Part shown: positions 34,163 to 41,584 of the stretch, piece by piece | Layout: the number at the start of each line of letters is the position of its first letter | How positions within the stretch are numbered: the stretch's first letter is position 1 | NCBI RefSeq assembly: GCF_900215515.1 | Contig: NZ_OBEI01000005.1 | Location: forward strand, 50,429 to 114,428 | Length of the DNA stretch: 64,000 bases | Direction: 5' to 3' | DNA from: Persephonella hydrogeniphila | Lineage (GTDB): Bacteria > Aquificota > Aquificia > Aquificales > Hydrogenothermaceae | Notes under the pieces: model-generated | Database searches by the model: none | Seen by the model: only the letters and a program-made list of their open reading frames with translations | Told to the model about the DNA's origin: nothing | Made by a program: the position numbers and the translations under genes

Positions 34163-36112
34163 ATGAAACCCAGATTTAAGCTGGCGCTGTTTTCAGCGGT
34201 GGCTGCTGGGCTTGTTTCATTGCCTTCACAGGCACAAAGTCCGGCAGAAAAAGTTTATGTCCCCCATGGGAAGTATGATGAGTTTTATGCTTTCCTATCC
34301 GGTGGATTTGATGGACAGGTTAATGTCTATGGACTTCCATCAGGAAGACATCTGAAAACTATTCCTGTATTTTCTGCATATCCAATGAACGGATATGGAT
34401 ATTCAGAGGAAACAAAAGCAATGCTTAACACAAGCCATGGTTGGATTCCATGGGGAGATTCACACCATCCAGAACTATCTCAGACAAATGGTGTTCCAGA
34501 TGGAAGATGGTTATTTATCAATGAAAACAACACACCAAGGGTAGCAAGAATAGACCTTAAAACATTTGAAACAACAGAAATTGTTGAAATTCCATTCTCC
34601 GGTGGAAACCACGCATCAACATTTATAACTCCAAACTCAGAATACATAACAGCAGCTACAAGGTTCTCAGTTCCAATTCCACAGAAAGATGTTCCTATTG
34701 CAGAATACAAAAAATACTTCAAGGGAACTCTTACTTTTGTAAGGGCAGACAAACCGGGAAAAATGGATATAGCCTTTCAAATTCTCGTTCCCGGATACGA
34801 TTATGATCTTGCCCACTGTGGAAAAGGGCCATCTTATGGATGGTGTTTCTTCACATCCTATAACACAGAACAGGCTCACACACTTCTTGAAATCAATGCT
34901 TCAATGAAAGACAAAGACTACATTGCAGCTGTTAACTGGAAAAGGGCAGAAGAGTGTATAGCACAGGGTAAATACAAAGAAGTTAAAACAAAATATGCCC
35001 ACAACTACAGACCTGAAGACACAAGAATTGCAAGAACAGAATGGAAAACAAGTGTGAAATGGATTATACCTAAAGAATGTCCCGGAGTTGTTTACTATCT
35101 ACCAACTCCAAAATCACCACACGGTGTTGATGTTTCTCCTGATGGAAAATATATAATCGGTGGTGGTAAGCTTGCAACAGTTATACCAATTCACTCATTT
35201 GATAAAATGATAAATGCAATCAAAAACAAACAGTTTGCCGGAGAAGTAGAAGGAATTCCAATTCTCAAATACGAAGCTGTAAACCACTGTGAAGTTCCAA
35301 ACCCTTGTCTCGGACCTCTACATACAGAATTTGATGGAAAAGGTAGAGCTTATACATCATGTTTCATTTCATCTGATGTGGTAATCTACGATTACAAGAA
35401 GTGTAAAGTTTTAGATAGAGTTCCAACTTACTACTCTGTCGGTCATCTGATGATACCCGGAGGAGACTCTGCTAAACCTTGGGGTAAATATTTACTCCCA
35501 ATGAACAAAATTACAAAGGATATATTCCTTCCAACAGGACCAGAACTTCCTCACGCAGCACAACTTTATGATATTTCCGGTAGCAAACCACAATTCTTAC
35601 TTGATATGACAGAGTTGGGAGAGCCTCACTATGCACAAGCTATACCAGCAAAAATACTTATGAACAAATCTCTCAAGATATTTGAGCTTGATAAAAACAA
35701 ACATCCTTATGCAACAAAATCCGAAGAAGAAGCTAAAGTTGTAAGAAAAGGAAATGAAGTTCATGTTTATATGACAGCTATTAGATCTCATTTTGTTCCG
35801 GACAATATTGAAGGTATAAGAGTCGGAGATACCGTTTACTTCCATGTTACTAACATTGAACAGGACTGGGATATACCACACGGATTTGCTGTACTGGGAG
35901 CAAATACATCAAACCTCCTTATAATGCCTGGGGAAACTCTCACTCTCAAATGGAAACCTGAAAAACCTGGAGTATTCCCATTCTACTGCACAGACTTCTG
36001 CTCTGCTCTCCACCAGGAAATGCAGGGATATGTAAGGGTATCTCCAGCTGATGCTAAACTGCCATTCAAGTTCAAATACGGAACAGGAGACGAAATGAAG
36101 ATCGTAAAATAA
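34163..36112 (+). CDS. nosZ: Nitrous-oxide reductase, clade II (Sec-type)
   Basis: 649 residues. The signal peptide lacks twin arginines (KPRFKLALFSAVAAGLVSLP), so export is by Sec, a feature of clade II. The beta-propeller supplies CuZ histidines, for example DSHHPEL and GGNHAST. The C-terminal cupredoxin domain binds CuA through FYCTDFCSALHQEM: Cys609, Cys613, His617 and Met620. It reduces N2O to N2 in the periplasm as the last step of denitrification. The gene is followed at once by nosB, nosL, nosD, nosF and nosY. GGAGGG precedes the ATG. Confidence 0.97.
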   Translation: MKPRFKLALFSAVAAGLVSLPSQAQSPAEKVYVPHGKYDEFYAFLSGGFDGQVNVYGLPSGRHLKTIPVFSAYPMNGYGYSEETKAMLNTSHGWIPWGDSHHPELSQTNGVPDGRWLFINENNTPRVARIDLKTFETTEIVEIPFSGGNHASTFITPNSEYITAATRFSVPIPQKDVPIAEYKKYFKGTLTFVRADKPGKMDIAFQILVPGYDYDLAHCGKGPSYGWCFFTSYNTEQAHTLLEINASMKDKDYIAAVNWKRAEECIAQGKYKEVKTKYAHNYRPEDTRIARTEWKTSVKWIIPKECPGVVYYLPTPKSPHGVDVSPDGKYIIGGGKLATVIPIHSFDKMINAIKNKQFAGEVEGIPILKYEAVNHCEVPNPCLGPLHTEFDGKGRAYTSCFISSDVVIYDYKKCKVLDRVPTYYSVGHLMIPGGDSAKPWGKYLLPMNKITKDIFLPTGPELPHAAQLYDISGSKPQFLLDMTELGEPHYAQAIPAKILMNKSLKIFELDKNKHPYATKSEEEAKVVRKGNEVHVYMTAIRSHFVPDNIEGIRVGDTVYFHVTNIEQDWDIPHGFAVLGANTSNLLIMPGETLTLKWKPEKPGVFPFYCTDFCSALHQEMQGYVRVSPADAKLPFKFKYGTGDEMKIVK

Positions 36113-36125
36113 GGAGGTATAGAAT

Positions 36126-36707
36126 ATGAGCTGGATCTCTCGGGGGCTTATTGCCCTCGCTTCTTTAATAATGATTGGAGTTTTCCTTTTTCCCTTGTGG
36201 GAGATAACCCTTTTTGCTCCCCAATATAAAGAAGGACTTAGAATGATAATCTGGGTCAATAAGATAACAGGCGGAACTCCCCACGATTTGATGAATATTA
36301 ATCTACTGAACCATTATGTTGGAATGAAAAAAATTGACCCTGAAGCTATTCCTGAACTAAAAATTCTACCTATCATTTTCGGTTTTATGATTGCTTTTGG
36401 ACTTGCTGTGGCAGCAACAGGAAAAAGAAAATTACTCTATGCATGGGTAATCCTACTTATAATTATCGGTGTTGCATCACTGGTAGATTTCTGGTGGTGG
36501 GAATATGATTACGGACATAACTTAAATCCACATGCTCCTATTAAAATACCCGGTATGGCATACCAACCTCCAATGTTTGGTTGTAAAAACTTGCTAAACT
36601 TCAGAGCATGTGCATTCCCATCGACAGGAACTTATATGCTTGCGGTTTCAGGGACACTCGGAGTAATTGCAGCTGCTATTGAATATCTCAGAGGTAGAAA
36701 AAAATAA
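36126..36707 (+). CDS. nosB: NosB, membrane protein of clade II nos clusters
   Basis: 193 residues with about four membrane helices (near 7-26, 80-95, 100-120 and 170-186). It sits directly behind nosZ, where clade II clusters keep a membrane protein of this size called NosB. Conserved-looking features are YKEGLRMIIWVNKITGGTPHDL and a loop with DFWWWEYDYGHNLNPHAPI. Its function is unknown but it is limited to clade II organisms. Identified by position and membrane layout. GGAGG precedes the ATG. Confidence 0.85.
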   Translation: MSWISRGLIALASLIMIGVFLFPLWEITLFAPQYKEGLRMIIWVNKITGGTPHDLMNINLLNHYVGMKKIDPEAIPELKILPIIFGFMIAFGLAVAATGKRKLLYAWVILLIIIGVASLVDFWWWEYDYGHNLNPHAPIKIPGMAYQPPMFGCKNLLNFRACAFPSTGTYMLAVSGTLGVIAAAIEYLRGRKK

Positions 36708-37213
36708 TGAAAAGAAAAACTTTATACTTACTTCTTCTGGTGGCTCCAGCTCTTATTTTTCTTATATTCACTTCTTGTGAAAAGAAAGAAATACAACCTG
36801 TCACAATAAACTATGGTCAGGACGAATGCGAATACTGTAGAATGAAAATAACTGATCCAAGATACGGTTCTGAACTTCTTTTAAAAACAGGAAAAGCTTA
36901 TAAGTTTGATAGCATAGAGTGTCTTGCTGCATTTTATATAGAAAATAAAGATAAGCTTGATATTCATTCACTTTGGGTACCGGATTTTCTAACGAAAAAA
37001 TTTATAAGAGCAGAAAATGCTATATACTTACATTCAAAAGATTTGCCCAGTCCTATGGGATTAAATCTCTCTGCTTTTGAAACAAGAGAAGAACTTGAAA
37101 AAGTAAGAGCAAAATACAGTGGAGAAATACTAAACTGGCAACAGGTTTTAGAATTAGTAAAGAAGGAATGGATAGAAAAACATAAGAAAATGCACCAACA
37201 TATGCATATGTAA
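36707..37213 (+). CDS. nosL: NosL copper-binding lipoprotein with His/Met-rich tail
   Basis: 168 residues. Lipoprotein signal with FTSC, then GQDECEYCRMKITDPRYG, the Cys/Met copper-binding segment of NosL, and LPSPMGLNLSAF. NosL holds Cu(I) and hands it to the NosDFY machine for CuZ assembly. The C-terminus ends HKKMHQHMHM, a His/Met run that looks like an extra copper site and is not standard. The start shares one base with the nosB stop. Confidence 0.92.
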   Translation: MKRKTLYLLLLVAPALIFLIFTSCEKKEIQPVTINYGQDECEYCRMKITDPRYGSELLLKTGKAYKFDSIECLAAFYIENKDKLDIHSLWVPDFLTKKFIRAENAIYLHSKDLPSPMGLNLSAFETREELEKVRAKYSGEILNWQQVLELVKKEWIEKHKKMHQHMHM

Positions 37214-37214
37214 G

Positions 37215-38492
37215 ATGAAAAAACTCCTCTGCATAAAAATAGTGGCGCTTTTTTTATATACTTTCTCATATGGTAAAACAATAACAGTTTGTCCGACTTG
37301 TGAGATATCCTCAATCAAAAAAGCCCTTGAGCTTGCAGATAACGGTGATACTATCCTTATTAAAAAGGGTATATACAAAGAAGGTAATATTCTTGTTAAA
37401 AAATCTGTCAAAATAATCGGAGAAGGATACCCTATAATAGACGGTCAGAAAAAATATGAAGTAATTACAGTAAAAGCAAACAATGTTCTTGTAAAGGGTC
37501 TTGTAATACAGAACTCTGGAAAAAGCGATATAGAGGATATAGCAGGAATAAAATTCTTCAGAACAAAAAACTGCAGAATAGAGGATTGTATTCTAAAAAA
37601 TAATTTCTGGGGTATATATTTTGCTGCCTCAAAAAATGGAGTAATAAAGAACAACAAAGTTTACGGTCCTGCAAAACTAAAATATCTGAAATCAGCATTC
37701 GGAACAAGAATAGAAACAAATTTTGGTAATGCAATACACCTATGGCACTGTAAAAATATGTTAGTAGAAGGGAATCATGTAAAAAATCACAGAGATGGTA
37801 TATATTTTGAGTTTGTTAAAAATAGCACAATAGTGGGTAATATAAGTGAAGAAAATCTCAGATATGGACTGCATTTTATGTTTTCAAATAAAGACAATTA
37901 CATTAATAATGTCTTCCGAAAAAATGGTGCCGGTGTTGCTGTAATGTATACAAAGTATGTTTATATGGCAAATAACAGATTTGAGTATAATTGGGGTCCT
38001 GTTTCCTACGGTATTTTGCTGAAAGAGTTTTACGATAGCTACATTTATCACAATACCTTTTACAAAAATACAACAGGTATATTCTCCGATAATTCAAATA
38101 GAACAATTATTGAGGAAAATGACTTCATCGAAAACGGATGGGCCCTTAGAATATGGGCAAACTCTCAAAATAATATCTTTAAACACAATAACTTTATATC
38201 AAACACATTTAATGTAGCTACCAACAGTTTTCAAAATCCCAATACATATACAGAAAATTACTGGAGCGATTACAAAGGCTATGATCTGAACCATGATGGC
38301 ATAGGAGATGTGCCTTACAGACCTGTCTCTTTGTTTGGTTATCTGTCTGAAAATTACTCACAGTCAGTAATACTGAGTAGAAGTTTTTTTGTCTACTTAT
38401 TAGACCTTACAGAAAGAATGTTTCCTATGCTTATTCCTTCAAAATTGGTAGATAATCGACCTCTTATGAGGAGATATGAATGGTCAAAATAA
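37215..38492 (+). CDS. nosD: NosD periplasmic copper-site assembly protein
   Basis: 425 residues. Sec signal, then a right-handed parallel beta-helix built of NosD/CASH repeats (for example NNKVYGP, NHVKNHRDGIYF, NRTIIEENDF). The ending GIGDVPYRP is typical of NosD. It binds the NosFY ABC complex and takes part in delivering copper/sulfur for the CuZ centre. The last 13 bases overlap nosF. Confidence 0.92.
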   Translation: MKKLLCIKIVALFLYTFSYGKTITVCPTCEISSIKKALELADNGDTILIKKGIYKEGNILVKKSVKIIGEGYPIIDGQKKYEVITVKANNVLVKGLVIQNSGKSDIEDIAGIKFFRTKNCRIEDCILKNNFWGIYFAASKNGVIKNNKVYGPAKLKYLKSAFGTRIETNFGNAIHLWHCKNMLVEGNHVKNHRDGIYFEFVKNSTIVGNISEENLRYGLHFMFSNKDNYINNVFRKNGAGVAVMYTKYVYMANNRFEYNWGPVSYGILLKEFYDSYIYHNTFYKNTTGIFSDNSNRTIIEENDFIENGWALRIWANSQNNIFKHNNFISNTFNVATNSFQNPNTYTENYWSDYKGYDLNHDGIGDVPYRPVSLFGYLSENYSQSVILSRSFFVYLLDLTERMFPMLIPSKLVDNRPLMRRYEWSK

Positions 38493-39199
38493 AAAACCTG
38501 TATAAAAAGTTTGGAAAGCAGGAAGTGTTAAAGGGCATAAACTTAGAGCTAAAAAAAGGTAAAGTAACGGCTATCCTCGGTCCTAACGGCTCAGGTAAAA
38601 CCACGCTCATAAAATCAATCTTAGGTCTTGTAATCCCTACAGACGGAGAAATTTATGTAAAAGGAGAAAATGTAAGAGACAACTGGAGTTACAGAAAGTA
38701 CATAGGATATATGCCCCAGATAGCAGTTTTCCCTGAAAATTTAACACTGAAAGAGCTTATAAATATGCTTCTTGATATAAGAAAGGAAGGGTACAATCCT
38801 AATATAAAAGATGATTTTATTAAACACTTCAAACTTGAAGAATATATGGATAAAAAACTAAAAAATCTTTCAGGAGGAACGAAACAGAAAGTAAGTGCTT
38901 TAATCACTTTTATGTTTGATCCTGAGATCTACTTTCTTGATGAACCTACAGTAGGATTAGATCCGATATCAAGTAGCTTTCTAAAAGATAAAATAAGAGA
39001 ACAGGCAGAAAGAGACAGACTGGTCGTTCTTACATCACATATAATGAGCGAAGTAGAAGAGCTTGCAGATGATATAGTTTTTTTACTTGAAGGTGTTATA
39101 CATGTACAGGGTTCTGTAAAAGAGATTATACAAAGCTCAGGAGAGAAAAATTTAGAAAGGGCTATAGCAAAGCTGATGGAGAAAAAGTACAATGCTTAA
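38480..39199 (+). CDS. nosF: NosF ABC transporter ATPase
   Basis: 239 residues. Walker A is GPNGSGKTT, signature LSGGTKQK, Walker B YFLDEPTVGLDP and the switch His is in LTSHIMSEVEEL. Drives the NosDFY machine, moving an unidentified sulfur species or acting on NosD/NosL. GAGGAG precedes the ATG, which lies inside nosD; the end overlaps nosY by eight bases. Confidence 0.95.
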   Translation: MVKIKNLYKKFGKQEVLKGINLELKKGKVTAILGPNGSGKTTLIKSILGLVIPTDGEIYVKGENVRDNWSYRKYIGYMPQIAVFPENLTLKELINMLLDIRKEGYNPNIKDDFIKHFKLEEYMDKKLKNLSGGTKQKVSALITFMFDPEIYFLDEPTVGLDPISSSFLKDKIREQAERDRLVVLTSHIMSEVEELADDIVFLLEGVIHVQGSVKEIIQSSGEKNLERAIAKLMEKKYNA

Positions 39200-39980
39200 G
39201 CTACTGAAGTACGAATTTTACAATATGTACAGGAATAAATGGATAATATTTTACCTGCTATTTTTTCTCATTCTTACTTCAGCCTTATTTTATTTTGCTA
39301 AAGCTCCTGTAAAAGTAGTATCAACACTGCTTCAGCTCGTTATCCTTGTTATTCCTCTAATAAGTCTTATACTGGGGACAATTTTTCTGTATGACTCAAG
39401 AAACTTTATCGAGCTTTTACTCTCACAGCCGGTAAGCAGGAAAAAAATATATTTATCAAAATACTTAGGCACTTCCATTTCTCTATCTGTTAGCTTTTTG
39501 CTTGGAATATGGCTTCCGTATCTATTTTTCCTTAAGCAGATTGAAGCTCCCCCTGAGTACTTTTTGTACACAGCCCTTTCCGTATCAGGAACATTTTTGA
39601 CATTTATCTTTGTTGCTTTTGCCTTCCTTGTGGCTACATTTTTTGAGGATAGGGTGAAAGGTTTTGGAGCATCTATTCTTATATGGCTCTATGTTACTTT
39701 AATCTACGACGGAATAATTTTATTTATTATAATCTTTTTTAGAGAATATCCACTCGAAAAACCGGTACTGATAATGTCAATACTGAATCCTGTCGATATT
39801 GCCAGAATTTTTGTGATACTTCAATTAGATATAGCTGCTCTGCTGGGTTATACAGGAGTACTATTTAAAAAATTTTTCAGTACCGGTATTGGTATGGTAA
39901 GTTCTTTCTTGACCATGATTTTATGGACACTAATTCCTTTGTTTATCGGACTTATTAAATTCAATAAAAAAGATTTTTAG
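39192..39980 (+). CDS. nosY: NosY ABC transporter permease
   Basis: 262 residues with about six membrane helices; the segment YDSRNFIELLLSQPVSRKKI is the NosY/ABC-2 hallmark between helices 2 and 3. Forms the membrane part of NosDFY with NosF. Coupled to nosF by overlap. Followed after ten bases by a cytochrome c gene with its own GGAGG. Confidence 0.93.
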   Translation: MLKLLKYEFYNMYRNKWIIFYLLFFLILTSALFYFAKAPVKVVSTLLQLVILVIPLISLILGTIFLYDSRNFIELLLSQPVSRKKIYLSKYLGTSISLSVSFLLGIWLPYLFFLKQIEAPPEYFLYTALSVSGTFLTFIFVAFAFLVATFFEDRVKGFGASILIWLYVTLIYDGIILFIIIFFREYPLEKPVLIMSILNPVDIARIFVILQLDIAALLGYTGVLFKKFFSTGIGMVSSFLTMILWTLIPLFIGLIKFNKKDF

Positions 39981-39990
39981 GAGGAATTAA

Positions 39991-40389
39991 ATGAAGAAAC
40001 TTATAATTATTTTGCTTGGAATTACTTTCTCATTTAACACCTATGCAGGTGGAATTTCTCTTGAAGATGTAAATAAAGACCCTATACTAAAGGGTAAATT
40101 CTTGGCAAAACACTGTTCATGGTGTCACGACATAAATAAAAAACTTGTAGCCCCTCCTTTTAAAGTAATATTAGAAAGATACAAAAATGTTCCTGAAGAA
40201 ACTTTAAAAAAACAGTTTTTCGAAGCTATAAAAAATGGAAGCAGAGGAAAATGGGCAGACTGGATGAAAAAAAATCTGAAAATCAAAATGGGCAAATTAG
40301 ACGAAATGTATATGCCTCCCCAAAAACCATACTACAATGACGAAGAAATAAAACTTATTGTTAACTGGTTGTTGAGTTTAAAAAAATAA
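39991..40389 (+). CDS. Second periplasmic c-type cytochrome of the nos operon
   Basis: 132 residues. Sec signal ending TYAGG; single heme site CSWCH; axial Met probably in YMPPQ. It resembles the first cytochrome (33785) in layout: the VAGPP/VAPPF turn follows the heme motif and a YMP site lies near the end, so the two may be duplicates. Likely electron donor to NosZ. Ends exactly where the convergent PCuAC gene ends. Confidence 0.9.
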   Translation: MKKLIIILLGITFSFNTYAGGISLEDVNKDPILKGKFLAKHCSWCHDINKKLVAPPFKVILERYKNVPEETLKKQFFEAIKNGSRGKWADWMKKNLKIKMGKLDEMYMPPQKPYYNDEEIKLIVNWLLSLKK

Positions 40390-40806
40390 TCACTTCATTT
40401 TAACAGGAGCTTCTACAGTTATTTCACCGGCATTTTTAAATACGAGTTTAAACTCTAAGATTTCTCCGACTTTAAGAGGTCTTTTTAGACCCATAAGCAT
40501 TATATGAAGTCCTCCCGGTTTTAGTTCTACCTTTGAGTGGGGAGGGATCTGCAGCTCGTGGACATGAACCATCTTCATTATATCTCCCTGTTTTACAGTC
40601 TTATGAATCATTACCATTTTAGATATATCTGTCTTTACACTTTTTAAAACTTCTGTTTTATCTGAGTTGTTTTCTATAACCATAAATAACGCACTATTTT
40701 TTGCAGTAGGCGGAACTGCCCTTACCCAAGGGTCTTTTATTATTACTTCCTGAGCAAAAACATTAAAAAGAAAACCAGTTAAAAGAACTAAAAGTATTTT
40801 TCTCAT
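40390..40806 (-). CDS. PCuAC periplasmic copper chaperone (DUF461)
   Basis: 138 residues. Sec signal ending FAQ. WVRAVPPTAKNSALF opens the family domain, and the copper motif is visible as MIHKTV, then MKMVHV and GGLHIMLMG (H-M-x10-M-x21-H-x-M arrangement). It carries Cu(I) to CuA sites together with Sco. Here the nearby CuA enzyme is NosZ, though a cytochrome oxidase elsewhere could also be served. ATGA overlap with the sco gene. Confidence 0.92.
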   Translation of the reverse strand: MRKILLVLLTGFLFNVFAQEVIIKDPWVRAVPPTAKNSALFMVIENNSDKTEVLKSVKTDISKMVMIHKTVKQGDIMKMVHVHELQIPPHSKVELKPGGLHIMLMGLKRPLKVGEILEFKLVFKNAGEITVEAPVKMK

Positions 40807-41411
40807 TTTGCATCCCCAAAATATTTCATTGTATGTATTATATCCTGTGCTATTCTTTTCGGGTCGTCATTTGCAGGTCTAAATATAAGCCTCATAATAC
40901 CCTTTTTATCAATAAGATAAATAAAAGCTGTATGGTCAACAAGATAACCTACTTCCGGATTGTCTTTTAAGGGAACTTTCTCGTAGTATGCCCTAAACTG
41001 TCTTGCAACTTTTTTAATTTCTTCAGGAGAGCCTGTAAGACCTGTTATATATTTTTCTTCAGGATCGTAAAATGATATAAACTTTTTTAAAAGCTCAGGG
41101 GTATCCCTCTCAGGATCAACAGATATAAAAAGAACATGAACCTTATCTTTATATTTTCCAAGATTATCTAAAGTCTCTTTTATCCTTAGCATTGACGTTG
41201 GACATACGTCAGGGCAGTAAGTATACCCAAAGAAAACAAGCAGGTATTTACCCTTAAAATCAGAAAAACTTATCTTTTTTCCGTTCTGATCGGTAAGGGT
41301 AAAATCTCTTATTTTTTGTATATATGGATATCCATAAAACTGATAGCTAAAGGATTGATACGAAAGAAACACAGTCATTAAAAATATCAAGAAAGCTGTC
41401 AACCTTTTCAT
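40803..41411 (-). CDS. Sco1/SenC-family copper chaperone/thiol reductase
   Basis: 202 residues with a signal-anchor. GYTYCPDVCPTSM holds the CxxxC and LVDHTAFIYLID the third ligand His. Sco proteins load copper into CuA or reduce its cysteines. It forms a two-gene operon with PCuAC, divergent from the copper receptor gene across two FNR-type boxes. A TATAAT on the minus strand (41441-41446) may be its -10 element. Confidence 0.92.
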   Translation of the reverse strand: MKRLTAFLIFLMTVFLSYQSFSYQFYGYPYIQKIRDFTLTDQNGKKISFSDFKGKYLLVFFGYTYCPDVCPTSMLRIKETLDNLGKYKDKVHVLFISVDPERDTPELLKKFISFYDPEEKYITGLTGSPEEIKKVARQFRAYYEKVPLKDNPEVGYLVDHTAFIYLIDKKGIMRLIFRPANDDPKRIAQDIIHTMKYFGDAK

Positions 41412-41459
41412 TCTATCACCTCCGGTAATAACAATATAACATTATATTTACTTTTTCCA

Positions 41460-41473
41460 TTGATTGTAGTCAA
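41460..41473. promoter_or_regulatory. FNR-type box 1 between sco and the copper receptor gene
   Basis: TTGATTGTAGTCAA matches TTGAT-N4-ATCAA at nine of ten positions. It is the left half of a 35-bp near-palindrome (41458-41492) and lies upstream of sco on the minus strand. Confidence 0.68.
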
Positions 41474-41476
41474 AAT

Positions 41477-41490
41477 TTGACCTTAGTCAA
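41477..41490. promoter_or_regulatory. FNR-type box 2 between sco and the copper receptor gene
   Basis: TTGACCTTAGTCAA is a symmetrical variant (TTGAC-N4-GTCAA), 17 bp centre-to-centre from box 1. A class II start for the receptor gene would be near 41525, about 60 bases before its ATG. Confidence 0.62.
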
Positions 41491-41584
41491 TGCCTATATC
41501 TTTAACAAATTTTACCTTAAAATCTAGAGAGTATTTGTGTTAAAATTAGTTTAATTTTAAATACAAAATAACAAGGAGGGTAAC

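Noticed and set aside
37741..37765. TGGCAC word in nosD as a possible sigma-54 site
   Set aside because: Inside coding sequence and without a TTGC element at the right spacing.
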